Assembly: GCA_964399475.1 (NCBI GenBank)
Contig: CAYNRB010000043.1
Coordinates: forward strand, 1-18,340
From: QPIN01 sp964399475
GTDB taxonomy: Bacteria > Pseudomonadota > Gammaproteobacteria > Methylococcales > Methylomonadaceae
Direction of reading: 5' to 3'
DNA: 18,340 nt
In this document: one piece after another, positions 1-7,342 of the stretch
Layout of the letters: each line of letters starts with the position of its first letter
Numbering within the stretch: position 1 is the first letter of the stretch
The notes under the pieces: model-generated
The model's database searches: none
Seen by the model: only the letters and a program-made list of their open reading frames with translations
What the model was told of the DNA's origin: nothing
Position numbers and translations under genes: made by a program

Positions 1-384
1 CTTGGGATTTGCTTTCTGGTTTATTTGAATAGTCGAAATGGATCATTAGTTCCTATTCAAATTATTCTCAAAACTGAATCCTCAATGTATTAAAGCCGTA
101 CGGTTAATATACAAAAGTGATCTTCTGATTTGAGCATGACCTTTACGATCAACTTCAAATATTGCAAATATTAAATTGGTTTGGTTTCATTTCATTTCAT
201 AAAAACAGTACAATGAAGTCGAATGCACATTACTATCTAGAATAACCAATATTAATCATTTGTTTACATATATAAAGGGAAGTTAAATTTCAATATTTTC
301 AAATAACTGTTTTTTTATTATTAACAATTTCAGCTCTTAATTTACGCTTAAGACACAACATATATCATATAAAACTTTAAAAAA
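1..384. other. AT-rich gene-free left end
   Basis: All frames are broken by frequent stops and I see no convincing coding region, RNA gene or transposase fragment. There are A/T tracts around 300-330 and 370-385, the latter just before the start codon of the broken membrane protein gene. Any promoter for that gene would lie here, but I cannot point to a clear -35/-10 pair. Confidence 0.5.
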
Positions 385-925
385 ATGAAACCACACATAG
401 GAGCGAGGATTTAATAATATCCGAATCTTGGCTTGTCTTTTTGTCCGTCTTCTGCGTTGTAGAAACAGTTGCATAGCTCGCTATGCGCCCGTTTCTACGC
501 CTTGAAGACGAACAAAAATCCTGCGCCAAACTTTCGGATATTATTAAATCCTCACTCCATAGTAAGTTTATTAAACGCCATAGTCTTAATTAGTTTAGGA
601 GCTTGGGGTTATATCGGCTCGGAATCACCATCACCGACAGCGTTAATACCTGTTGTTATAGGTATTGTATTGCTTTTGTTAAATAGGGGGCTTAAAAAAG
701 AGAACAAAGTCATTGCGCATGTAGTTGCTTTACTGACTATTTTAATTTTAATTGGCTTATTTAAACCTCTCACTAGGAGCGGTAGACAAAAACAGTACAA
801 TAAGTATTTTAAGGGTATCAGTGATGATGCTTTTTACGGTAGTAGCATTAATAACTTTTATAAGAAATTTTATTAATGTAAGAAAACTGAGAGAAATAGA
901 AAATAAAAATTCTGAAAACCCTTAG
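385..925 (+). pseudogene. Broken small multi-span membrane protein gene, interrupted by a palindromic element and a frameshift
   Basis: Removing positions 400-561 (a 159-bp element plus one copy of its ATA duplication) joins ATG AAA CCA CAC ATA (385-399) in frame to GTA AGT TTA TTA (562 on), giving MKPHIVSLLNAIVLISLG and further hydrophobic segments. The frame holds to about 774. After an apparent extra A at 775, the reading continues one base later as GAVDKNSTISILRVSVMMLF and on through another hydrophobic stretch and a basic tail to TAG at 923-925. The reconstructed product is about 125 residues with roughly four membrane segments and a SPSPTALIP loop. It resembles a small conserved family of uncharacterised membrane proteins, but I recall no name. 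As it stands the gene is not functional: the element brings a TAA at 412-414 and the frameshift removes the C-terminal third. A reading frame beginning at a TTG inside the element (469-876) is an artefact. Reconstruction is strong; function is unknown. Confidence 0.75.
400..558. mobile_element. Palindromic MITE-like element 1 (159 bp) with ATA target duplication
   Basis: Terminal inverted repeats start GGAGCGAGGATTTAATAATA and end with the near-exact reverse complement, TATTATTAAATCCTCACTCC. Inside lies a long imperfect hairpin whose arms carry a GTTGTAGAAACAG / CGTTTCTACGCC stem closing on GCATAGCTCGCTATGC. The arms are asymmetric: the left one has CTTGTCTTTTTGTCCG, the right one (read on the minus strand) CGCAGGATTTTTGTTCG. 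The direct repeat ATA flanks it at 397-399 and 559-561. No open reading frame suggests a transposase, so it is non-autonomous. In orientation it is inverted relative to elements 2 and 3. The length plus duplication (162 bp) is a multiple of three. Confidence 0.85.
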
Positions 926-1084
926 GAACGAGGATTTAATAATATCCGAAAGTTTGGCGCAGAATTTTTGTTTGTCATCTGTGTTGTAGAAACAGGCGCA
1001 TAGCAGGCTACGTAACTGTTTCTACAACACAGATGACGGACAAAAATACAAGTCAAAATTCGGATATTATTTAATCCTCGCTCC
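925..1084. mobile_element. Palindromic MITE-like element 2 (160 bp) with TTA target duplication
   Basis: Ends are GGAACGAGGATTTAATAATA and TATTATTTAATCCTCGCTCC, nearly identical to element 1. The central stem is a perfect 22-bp inverted repeat beginning GTCATCTGTGTTGTAG, around a short GCGCATAGCAGGCTACG-type loop region. Direct repeats TTA lie at 922-924 and 1085-1087. The insertion falls in the stop region of the broken membrane protein gene. The first G of the element completes the TAG at 923-925, and the original downstream G at 1088 would have done the same. The CTTGT-type arm is on the right. Confidence 0.85.
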
Positions 1085-1524
1085 TTAGGCTTTCCTGTGA
1101 TTTTTTTCATATTATCATGGCGTAGTTTTTTAGTGCTTTTTTGGTACTTTCTACAGCCTATTTTTCTATGCTTTAACAGGTGCTTTGGGTCGATAATTAT
1201 CCTTCCATGTTTTTCGTGGGTATACAGAAACGGTATACCGCTTGGGCAAGTGCGTTACATGTATTTGGTTTTCGTTCATCCTGGTGAGGAAATAGATAGA
1301 TGCTTATTTCAGCGTATGCCTTAATGTCGTAAGTAGTTTTAAGTGGAATGGTGTGTAGTAGGGCAGGAGCTTGTAGGTAGAATAATGCAGGAGCAATTGC
1401 CGAGAAGATGGAAAAAAGACAAGTAAAATAAATGTTAAAGTAATTATGCTTGGGTGCTTATAAGGTTCTTTATATTTGGTTACGTTATTTTCCCTACGGT
1501 TACTGTCAAAAACAAAAAAAGGTG

Positions 1525-1683
1525 TTAGGTCATTTGCTTTTTTTGACATCTTTTTTGTTGGTACAAGTGAGGGCGCATTAACTGAAATAGTTTCCCTCTG
1601 AGAGTTCTAAATTGAGTAATCCATCGCTTCAAGGTCGATCGACTTATTTTTCCAATGTTTTTGTCATCTCTGTCTGTGATATT
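1525..1683 (-). pseudogene. Possible remnant of a transposase-like helix-turn-helix segment
   Basis: The minus-strand open stretch reads about 53 codons and contains ISRSTLKRWITQFRTLRGKL, which has the look of the helix-turn-helix in some transposases (SRST-x-x-RW). It has no start codon of its own, is closed upstream by a stop, and has no DDE-type catalytic region nearby. It ends overlapping an ATG (1547-1549) of a second minus frame in the -1 register, with A AAA AAG in the overlap. I consider this a weak call; it may be non-coding. Confidence 0.2.
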
Positions 1684-1743
1684 TTAGGATAATGAAGGTG
1701 GTCAGACCGATTACAAATCCAATGCCTACGGCAACTTAGTCAA

Positions 1744-1771
1744 GTAGTATGGACAGGTTTTTTTGTCCACC
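1744..1771 (+). repeat. GTAG-headed REP-like hairpin (GGACA/TGTCC type)
   Basis: The pattern is GTAG, three bases, GGACA, an 8-base T-rich loop, TGTCC, ACC. The same layout recurs at 10873-10902, so this is a dispersed repeat and not chance. The unpaired GTAG at the foot of the hairpin is the hallmark of REP sequences recognised by RAYT (TnpA-REP) proteins. Confidence 0.6.
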
Positions 1772-1833
1772 GTTTTGTAGATGGCTATAATCTATCCAAT
1801 AAATAGTGAGGATTCTCAACAGTGAAGCCTATT

Positions 1834-1849
1834 GCTGACTAAAGTCTGC
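1834..1849. repeat. Half-copy of the GACTTTAGTC hairpin repeat
   Basis: GCTGACTAAAGTCTGC is an imperfect palindrome. On the minus strand it reads GCAGACTTTAGTCAGC, close to GCGGACTTTAGTCTGC in the repeat pair at 5624-5690. It sits about 10 bp beyond the stop codon of the cyclase gene, so it could also serve as a weak transcription end for that gene, although no T-run follows on the minus strand. Confidence 0.45.
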
Positions 1850-1859
1850 TTTATTTCTT

Positions 1860-3743
1860 TCACTCCTTTCCTATCTCAGGCACCAGCACCTGATAAATTT
1901 CAACACTCTCTGATTTACCTCTGATTATGACATCCTTGAGTCTAGTGATAGAAAAATACCCAGGGTTAACCAGAGATTCATAGGTATATCTGGAAATTAT
2001 GATTGAAATGCCTAATTGTTTGGTCATGCCTTCCAGTCGAGAGGTTAAATTTACTGCATTTCCAATAACGGTTGTATCCAGTCTATCATCTGAGCCTACT
2101 GTTCCTAGCATGACATCACCACCATGAATGCCTATGCCGATTTTAATTTCTGTTTTATTGTTTTTCTGACATTCGGCGTTGAAAAGGGTCAACTGTTGTT
2201 GCATCTCAATGGCTGCTTGAAGTGCATGATCAGCCGTTTCAGAGAATAATGCCATAATTCCATCGCCAATAAATTTATCTATAAAACCATGATTTCTTTC
2301 AATGACGGGTTGCATGAATTTCATGTAAGAATTTAAAAATTCAAGGTTTTCTTCGGGCTTCATGGCTTCAGAAATAGTCGTGTAATTTCTGATATCAGCA
2401 AACATGATGGTCATGTTTTTTAATTTGGCATCACCGTATTTAATATCGGTAATATCTACTTTATCCAGTAACTTTAAAAATTGATTGGGTACAAAACGTG
2501 AAATAGATTTCATTATTCTTTTTTGATAATTTAACGTGTAGATATGTTGATTAATGGTATTGAATTGCGCATCTTCTTTTTGCTGCTTTAAAAGATTGAA
2601 TCGATAGAGTAACGCTAGATATAGCCAGACTGAAACCCAGATTAAGCCGGCATGCATTCCGTATTGCGTATACATATTACTGGGTAGCCATTTTTGTAAC
2701 ATTAATCCGTAGGAAATCATGGCGATTAAAAATATATGCCAAGCGATTAAAAAATAGCGAGCGGGAAGATAACCGTTACGTAGACACCGATAAGCGGTAT
2801 AAAAGATTATTATAGGTACGATGACGGATAGTTTGCTCATAATAAACAAGCTCCATTTGTATTCGGCCAGTAGGGAAAGTAGGGCGGTAAAAACAGCGAA
2901 GCCGATTAGCCCAGAAAGATACTGGTCAATACGTGGGACATGAATTTTGGTCTCTAAAAATGAACGGGTAAAGAATAAACCAAAAAACAAGGCGATAGAT
3001 TGAAAAAAAGTCAGGCTGTGTTTGGCCCACCAAATATGGTCTCCCCATAAAAAACGATTAGCCAAGCCATTGATAACAAAAAGATTAAAGCCGAAGAATA
3101 TGATAAATAATGAAAGCAGTAAATATTGTTTGTCATTCAGATTAATATAAATCAATAGATTGATCATGACTATTAAACAGAGGGTTCCGTAAAAAAAACC
3201 AAATACAAAAGAACTGATGGCTTGTTGTTGGTAAAACGCTGTTTCTTTCCATAAGCGTATCGGTAAAAAAAGATTTTCGATGGCTTTAACTTTAATCAGT
3301 ACTCGATAGGATTTATTGGCTTCTAAAACAAAAGGAAAAATAAAATTATGATGGGCAATGGGTCTTGAGGAAAAAGGTTGCTGATCGCCTGTGTTAATTT
3401 GCTTTATTAGTTGATTTGATTCATAAAGATAAAAATCCAGTGTATCCAGCCTGGGATTGGCAATTTCTAGAAATACTTTTTTTGTTTTGGGCGATTTAAT
3501 CTCTACGCGTACCCAGTGACTGGAGCTGGAATATCCAAAATTGGACTGCTGCTTTTCTGTCTGTGGAGTGAATGATTGCGATAAGACTGAATTAGCATTG
3601 TAATCACTATTGACATCCTCAAAAGTTGAAATGAAAGGATCCAGATTTAATAAGGCTTGATCAAATATTATTTCATCGCAATAACTAGAAGTTGAAAACA
3701 GCAGAAAAATTAGAAAAAATAAATGTTTTAATTTATGTTTCAT
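1860..3743 (-). CDS. Receptor-type adenylate cyclase (7TMR-DISM + class III cyclase)
   Basis: Membrane-bound class III nucleotide cyclase, predicted to make cAMP. I chose ATG at 3743 (627 aa); a TTG nine codons upstream is possible, but the signal peptide begins at this ATG (MKHKLKHLFFLIFLLFSTSS). After the signal peptide come a periplasmic 7TMR-DISMED2-like domain (about 30-170), seven membrane spans (about 175-385) and a cyclase domain (about 440-620). Counting from the ATG, the metal-binding aspartates are D450 (FADIR) and D494 (GDG). The adenine-selecting pair K490 (KFIGD) and T558 (TTVIG) points to ATP over GTP. The transition-state residues N565 and R569 (VNLTSR) are all present. So the enzyme should be active. 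It lies 63 bp downstream of the permease gene on the same strand, and co-transcription is likely. The periplasmic ligand is unknown; in related receptors such domains are thought to bind carbohydrates or other small ligands. Confidence 0.9.
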   Translation of the reverse strand: MKHKLKHLFFLIFLLFSTSSYCDEIIFDQALLNLDPFISTFEDVNSDYNANSVLSQSFTPQTEKQQSNFGYSSSSHWVRVEIKSPKTKKVFLEIANPRLDTLDFYLYESNQLIKQINTGDQQPFSSRPIAHHNFIFPFVLEANKSYRVLIKVKAIENLFLPIRLWKETAFYQQQAISSFVFGFFYGTLCLIVMINLLIYINLNDKQYLLLSLFIIFFGFNLFVINGLANRFLWGDHIWWAKHSLTFFQSIALFFGLFFTRSFLETKIHVPRIDQYLSGLIGFAVFTALLSLLAEYKWSLFIMSKLSVIVPIIIFYTAYRCLRNGYLPARYFLIAWHIFLIAMISYGLMLQKWLPSNMYTQYGMHAGLIWVSVWLYLALLYRFNLLKQQKEDAQFNTINQHIYTLNYQKRIMKSISRFVPNQFLKLLDKVDITDIKYGDAKLKNMTIMFADIRNYTTISEAMKPEENLEFLNSYMKFMQPVIERNHGFIDKFIGDGIMALFSETADHALQAAIEMQQQLTLFNAECQKNNKTEIKIGIGIHGGDVMLGTVGSDDRLDTTVIGNAVNLTSRLEGMTKQLGISIIISRYTYESLVNPGYFSITRLKDVIIRGKSESVEIYQVLVPEIGKE

Positions 3744-3767
3744 AGCGGTTTGTAGTATTGCAGTGGA

Positions 3768-3782
3768 CAATACACTGTATTG
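3768..3782. promoter_or_regulatory. 15-bp palindrome just upstream of the cyclase start
   Basis: CAATACACTGTATTG is a perfect 7+1+7 palindrome, lying 25 bp upstream of the ATG of the cyclase gene and in the 63-bp gap after the permease gene. It could be an operator for a dimeric regulator or a small hairpin in the message. No flanking promoter elements are clear. Confidence 0.3.
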
Positions 3783-3806
3783 AATAATTGGTAAGAAATA
3801 TTGGTT

Positions 3807-5570
3807 TTAAAATAACCAGACTTGTGGAATTATCCACAAGGCAAGAGCTGCAACTAATAAACTGAGTGGAAGCCCGAGTTTTACATAGTCAATAAACTTA
3901 TAGCCCCCAGGACCAAAAACCATTAAATTAGTCTGATAGCCTATTGGTGTTACAAAGCTGGCAGAAGCAGCGATCATGACGGCCACTGCAAAAGGTGCGG
4001 TGTTAACACCTAAACTCTCTGAAACACTTAAGGCAATAGGAAACATGACAATAGCCGCTGCATTATTGGTAATGGTTTCAGTCAGTACTACGGTTGCAAG
4101 ATAGATTAAGGCCAGCATTAACCAGGCATCTCCGCCAGCTAATAACAGGGCTTGATCTGCAATAAGATCAGCAAGTCCAACTTTTTGTACGGCAGCACCT
4201 AAGCCAAAAGCACAGGCAATAACCAGTAATACCTGAGAATCAATACTGCGTCTAGCATCTTCAATTTTAACACAACCACTGATTAACATAGCGGATCCAG
4301 CTAAAATGGCTGATTGTAAAAGGCTCAAGTAGCCTGTGATCATCAGCAGAATCATTATGCTGATGATTCCTAGAGACCAATGGGCTCGGTCATGGCGTAT
4401 TGTTTTTGAATTTTCTAATCTGCTGATTAACAAAAAGTCACGGCTATTTCGAAATTTGAAAAGAAAACCTTTTTGCGCTTCCAGTAACAGAGTGTCTCCT
4501 GGTTGAAGCTTGCTATCGCCGATTTTACCTTTAAGTCGTTGACCATTGCGGGCAATAGATAGGATAACGGCATTGTATCGATGTCTGAAACGAGCTTCGC
4601 GTAGATTGAGTCCTATCACTGGATTGTCTGCGGAAATAACCGCTTCAAATAAACGTCTTTCGTGACCCTGGCCTTGCAGTTTAAAAGTCTGATCAGAAGC
4701 CAGTACCAGTCCGCGTATACGTCTTAGTTCAACAACTGATTCAACAGCACCTGCAAAAACTAGCCTGTCATTTTTCTGGATTATTGTATGATGTGAAATA
4801 ACTGGAAATATTTCACCCTGGCGGATTATTTCAATTAAAAATAATCCAGGTAAATTTCTTAATCCTGCCTCTTTAATAGTCTGGCCAGCCAAATCACAAT
4901 GCGGTTCGACTAACATTTCCACCAGATATTCACGCACATTGTTAAATTTTTCAATCGCCCCTGATTTGTTTGATAATAGATAAGGGGAAACAATAAATAA
5001 GTATAAGCAGCCGGCAATTGTAATGGGGATACCTACAGCGGCTAATTCAAATAATTTGAAGCCAGAAAATCCTGATTGGCGCATAAGCCCATCGACAACC
5101 AGGTTGGTACTAGTGCCTATCAGAGAACAGGTTCCTCCTAAAATAGAGGCATAACTTAATGGTAATAGGAAGTTCGAAGCCTTGAATCCGCTACGCTTGC
5201 ACCAGTCTTGGACTGCCGTGGTAAACATGGCAACTACCGGACTATTATTGATAAAAATACTGATGGTGGCAGCCGGTAATAATAAACGAATTTGAGCAAT
5301 GACTAGGTTTTTCGGTTTGCCCAATAATAAACGACTAAGCCAAGCAATTGCCCCTGTTTCACGAAGACCAGATACTACTACATAAAGCATGGCAATAGTG
5401 GCCATGCCAGGATTTGAGAATCCAGCTAAAGCTTCATTGGCAGTAAGAATTCCACTGATCAGCAATAGGCTTAAAGCCCCTAGTAATATTGTATCTGCTG
5501 GGTAACGGTTACTCACTAGTAGTAATAGTGAGCCTATCATTACCAGTGAAACGCTAATAAGGTCAGTCAT
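3807..5570 (-). CDS. SLC13/DASS-type anion permease with two RCK_C (TrkA_C) domains
   Basis: Inner-membrane transporter of the divalent anion:sodium symporter family, of the long type with two cytoplasmic RCK_C domains between the membrane halves. Relatives carry sulfate, dicarboxylates or other anions; the substrate cannot be read from the sequence. I took ATG at 5570 (587 aa); a TTG two codons earlier is possible and neither has a good Shine-Dalgarno. The first membrane half (about 1-200) holds INNSPVVAMF and GTSTNLVVDGL. The two RCK_C domains span about 213-290 and 305-383. The second half (about 398-587) holds TITNNAAAIVMFPIA and PIGYQTNLMVFGPGGY, the pseudo-symmetric counterparts of the first-half motifs. 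The paired xNN-x-P/A and TN motifs are the ion- and substrate-site signatures of this family. The downstream neighbour is the cyclase gene, so transport and cAMP signalling may share a message. Confidence 0.9.
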   Translation of the reverse strand: MTDLISVSLVMIGSLLLLVSNRYPADTILLGALSLLLISGILTANEALAGFSNPGMATIAMLYVVVSGLRETGAIAWLSRLLLGKPKNLVIAQIRLLLPAATISIFINNSPVVAMFTTAVQDWCKRSGFKASNFLLPLSYASILGGTCSLIGTSTNLVVDGLMRQSGFSGFKLFELAAVGIPITIAGCLYLFIVSPYLLSNKSGAIEKFNNVREYLVEMLVEPHCDLAGQTIKEAGLRNLPGLFLIEIIRQGEIFPVISHHTIIQKNDRLVFAGAVESVVELRRIRGLVLASDQTFKLQGQGHERRLFEAVISADNPVIGLNLREARFRHRYNAVILSIARNGQRLKGKIGDSKLQPGDTLLLEAQKGFLFKFRNSRDFLLISRLENSKTIRHDRAHWSLGIISIMILLMITGYLSLLQSAILAGSAMLISGCVKIEDARRSIDSQVLLVIACAFGLGAAVQKVGLADLIADQALLLAGGDAWLMLALIYLATVVLTETITNNAAAIVMFPIALSVSESLGVNTAPFAVAVMIAASASFVTPIGYQTNLMVFGPGGYKFIDYVKLGLPLSLLVAALALWIIPQVWLF

Positions 5571-5623
5571 TATCAAGGGTTAGGTGGTTTAATGGGATTA
5601 ACATTAAAGAAAATCAGGTTAAT

Positions 5624-5690
5624 GTAGAGCGGACTTTAGTCTGCTTTTAAAATTCACCTTATCTGCATAGTGGACTGTAGTCCGCTCGAC
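5624..5690. repeat. Inverted pair of GACTTTAGTC-type REP hairpins
   Basis: The plus copy starts GTAGAGCGGACTTTAGTCTG. The minus copy, read from 5690, starts GTCGAGCGGACTACAGTCCA. Each is itself a palindrome (GCGGACTTTAGTCTGC and GTGGACTGTAGTCCGC), giving a BIME-like head-to-head layout. The pair lies between two divergent genes, the permease and the lipase-maturation-factor-like gene. A related half-copy is at 1834-1849. Confidence 0.65.
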
Positions 5691-5715
5691 ATATCATTAT
5701 AATCTTATTGATTAT

Positions 5716-5733
5716 GAGGGGAATCGTATCATT
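5716..5733 (+). promoter_or_regulatory. Ribosome binding site deciding a non-ATG start
   Basis: GAGGGGA (5716-5722) is followed after 8 bases by ATT (5731-5733). It is the only good Shine-Dalgarno ahead of the conserved N-terminal region of the LMF-family gene. ATT starts are known in infC, where they serve control by IF3. Here the start is inferred from spacing and family length. Confidence 0.5.
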
Positions 5734-7167
5734 TTAAAAGAATTTTTAAACCGTTATAGTACCGATTATGTCTTAGTTAGTTGGTTATTTTTACGCGGAC
5801 TGGCTTTAACATATTTTTTTGCATTTGCTTCCATGGCTGTTCAAATCGAAGGTCTGGTCGGTGAAAATGGTATCTTGCCTATTAGTTCCAGATTAGCTTT
5901 GATGGAACAGATATATTCAGCAGAAAAATTTTGGCAATTTCCAACAATTTTCTGGATTAACGCATCGGATATCATGTTGGTTTCAGTCTGTTATGCAGGA
6001 ATGGTCTGTGCGATTCTGTTATTGCTTAATATCTTGCCACAATACTCCTTAGTCTTTTGTTATTTTCTGTATCTTTCCATAGTGAAAGCAGGGCAGGGCT
6101 TTACCTCATTTCAATGGGATTATTTTCTGCTTGAAGTCGGGTTTTTAGGCCTATTTCTCAACTGGGGTTCTGGGATAATTATTCTCTCGTTTCGTTGGTT
6201 GTTGGCTCGATTTATGTTTATGGGTGGTGTCGTCAAAATTGCCAGTGGTGATCCAAGCTGGGCTAACCTGACAGCCTTAAGCTTTCACTATGAAACTCAA
6301 CCTTTGCCTACTCCGGTAGCCTACTACCTTCATCAATTGCCTGGCTGGTTTCATAAAATATCTGCGAGCGGTGTTTTTGCCATTGAATTAATCCTGCCTT
6401 TTTTTATTTTTCTGCCGAAAAAGTTTCGGCTTATTGCCTGTGTAGGTTTTATAGTCCTGCAAGGCAGTATTATACTGACCGGAAATTATACCTTTTTTAA
6501 TTTATTAACAGTTTTGCTTTGTTTGTTTTTATTTGACGATAAAGATCTTAATAAAATTGTTAGTCATCGTCTATATTCTAAAATTCAGCAGGCTAGAGTG
6601 ATTGCAACTAGTTCATCCCATTATTGTGCCGCTATTTGGGGCAGTTTGATTATGCTGGTTTGTGGTACACAAATCTGGATGAATAATGTCAATATGCCCA
6701 CCTATGGCGTTTTAAAGTCTTTACTTAGGTCAACTTCTACTGTGGGTGTGATCAATAATTATGGCCCTTTTGCAGTAATGACCCGAACACGCAATGAAAT
6801 TATCGTTGAAGGTTCAGATGATGCAGTGCAATGGTTTGAATATAAATTCAAATATAAACCAGGAGATATAAAGCAGACATTGAGCTGGAATATTCCTCAT
6901 CAGCCCCGACTAGACTGGCAAATGTGGTTTGCAGCTCTTGGCTCAGTACAACAAAGGTTCTGGTTTGATAAATTTCTAATTAAATTGCAGGAGGGTTCGC
7001 CGCAAGTATTATCCTTATTAGGAGAAAATCATTTTCATGATAAACCAGCAAAATATATTCGTGCCAAACTATATCAATATAGTTTTACTTCTTTATCTCA
7101 ATATGAAGCGAGTCAACAGATTTGGCAGCGCCAATATGTTGGACTTTATGCGGTCTTAAATAAATAG
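5731..7167 (+). CDS. Lipase maturation factor (LMF1)-family membrane protein, probable ATT start
   Basis: Multi-span inner-membrane protein of the LMF family. The vertebrate member helps lipases fold in the ER; the role of bacterial members is not established. The first ATG in frame is at 5833, but coding clearly extends upstream as LKEFLNRYSTDYVLVSWLFL, RGLALTYFFAFAS, which is the N-terminal region expected in this family. No ATG, GTG or TTG lies in frame between that region and its first stop upstream. A Shine-Dalgarno-like GAGGGGA (5716-5722) lies 8 bases before ATT at 5731, so I set the start there (478 aa); ATC at 5728 is an alternative. Family motifs are GQGFTSFQWDYFLLE in the membrane part and KYKPGD followed by PHQPRLDWQMWFAAL in the C-terminal part. 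It stands alone, diverging from the permease gene across a REP pair and converging on bamE. Confidence 0.8.
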   Translation: MLKEFLNRYSTDYVLVSWLFLRGLALTYFFAFASMAVQIEGLVGENGILPISSRLALMEQIYSAEKFWQFPTIFWINASDIMLVSVCYAGMVCAILLLLNILPQYSLVFCYFLYLSIVKAGQGFTSFQWDYFLLEVGFLGLFLNWGSGIIILSFRWLLARFMFMGGVVKIASGDPSWANLTALSFHYETQPLPTPVAYYLHQLPGWFHKISASGVFAIELILPFFIFLPKKFRLIACVGFIVLQGSIILTGNYTFFNLLTVLLCLFLFDDKDLNKIVSHRLYSKIQQARVIATSSSHYCAAIWGSLIMLVCGTQIWMNNVNMPTYGVLKSLLRSTSTVGVINNYGPFAVMTRTRNEIIVEGSDDAVQWFEYKFKYKPGDIKQTLSWNIPHQPRLDWQMWFAALGSVQQRFWFDKFLIKLQEGSPQVLSLLGENHFHDKPAKYIRAKLYQYSFTSLSQYEASQQIWQRQYVGLYAVLNK

Positions 7168-7180
7168 GCGTAGGCATTAA

Positions 7181-7339
7181 GGTAACGCGCAATAAATAAC
7201 CTACCAATATTGCGACGTATTTTTGTTTGCCTTTGGCGTTGCTACGTAGGGCACATAGCGAGCTATGTAACCGAAGTGGCAACGCCAAAGGCGGACAAAA
7301 AGACAAGCAAGATTGGTGGGTTATTTATTGCGTGTTGCC
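7181..7339. mobile_element. Palindromic MITE-like element 3 (159 bp), variant ends, TAA target duplication
   Basis: Termini are GGTAACGCGCAATAAATAAC and, read from the right end, GGCAACACGCAATAAATAAC, unlike the ends of elements 1 and 2. The core has the same plan: ATTTTTGTTTG on the left arm, CTTGTCTTTTTGTCCG on the right arm read on the minus strand, an inner stem (CCTTTGGCGTTGC), and a CACATAGCGAGCTATG centre. Direct repeats TAA flank it at 7178-7180 and 7340-7342. It fills the space between the convergent LMF-family gene (stop 13 bp away) and bamE (whose stop codon directly abuts the duplication). It could act as a two-way transcription end. Confidence 0.8.
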
Positions 7340-7342
7340 TAA

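Larger units (their letters stand above)
1088..1859. other. 770-bp stretch without a convincing gene
   Basis: Reading frames here are short and look like none I recognise. The plus-strand frame at 1097-1324 is cysteine- and aromatic-rich and resembles no family I know. A minus-strand frame (1525-1683) has a faint transposase-like helix-turn-helix look and is listed separately. Two REP-type hairpins lie at 1744-1771 and 1834-1849. The composition suggests decayed accessory DNA between the element cluster and the cyclase gene. Confidence 0.45.

Noticed and set aside
469..876. Reading frame that would encode a 135-aa protein starting inside palindromic element 1
   Set aside because: It begins at TTG within the element, and its first 30 codons are element sequence. 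The real gene starts at ATG 385 and is interrupted and frameshifted.
400..1084. Integron attC sites flanking a small gene cassette
   Set aside because: The palindromes have GG/CC ends with target duplications, no GTTRRRY core sites, and no integrase gene is seen.
397..1087. Composite transposon formed by elements 1 and 2 carrying the membrane protein gene
   Set aside because: Each element has its own, different duplication (ATA and TTA), and removing element 1 alone restores the gene. They are independent insertions, not ends of one unit.
1097..1324. 75-aa plus-strand frame after element 2
   Set aside because: Cysteine- and aromatic-rich composition, no recognisable family, no Shine-Dalgarno. 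Other frames of the same DNA look equally membrane-like because of T-rich sequence.
3744..3770. TTG start nine codons upstream for the adenylate cyclase
   Set aside because: The signal peptide starts at the ATG at 3743 and neither site has a Shine-Dalgarno. The upstream residues would lengthen the signal peptide with no gain.
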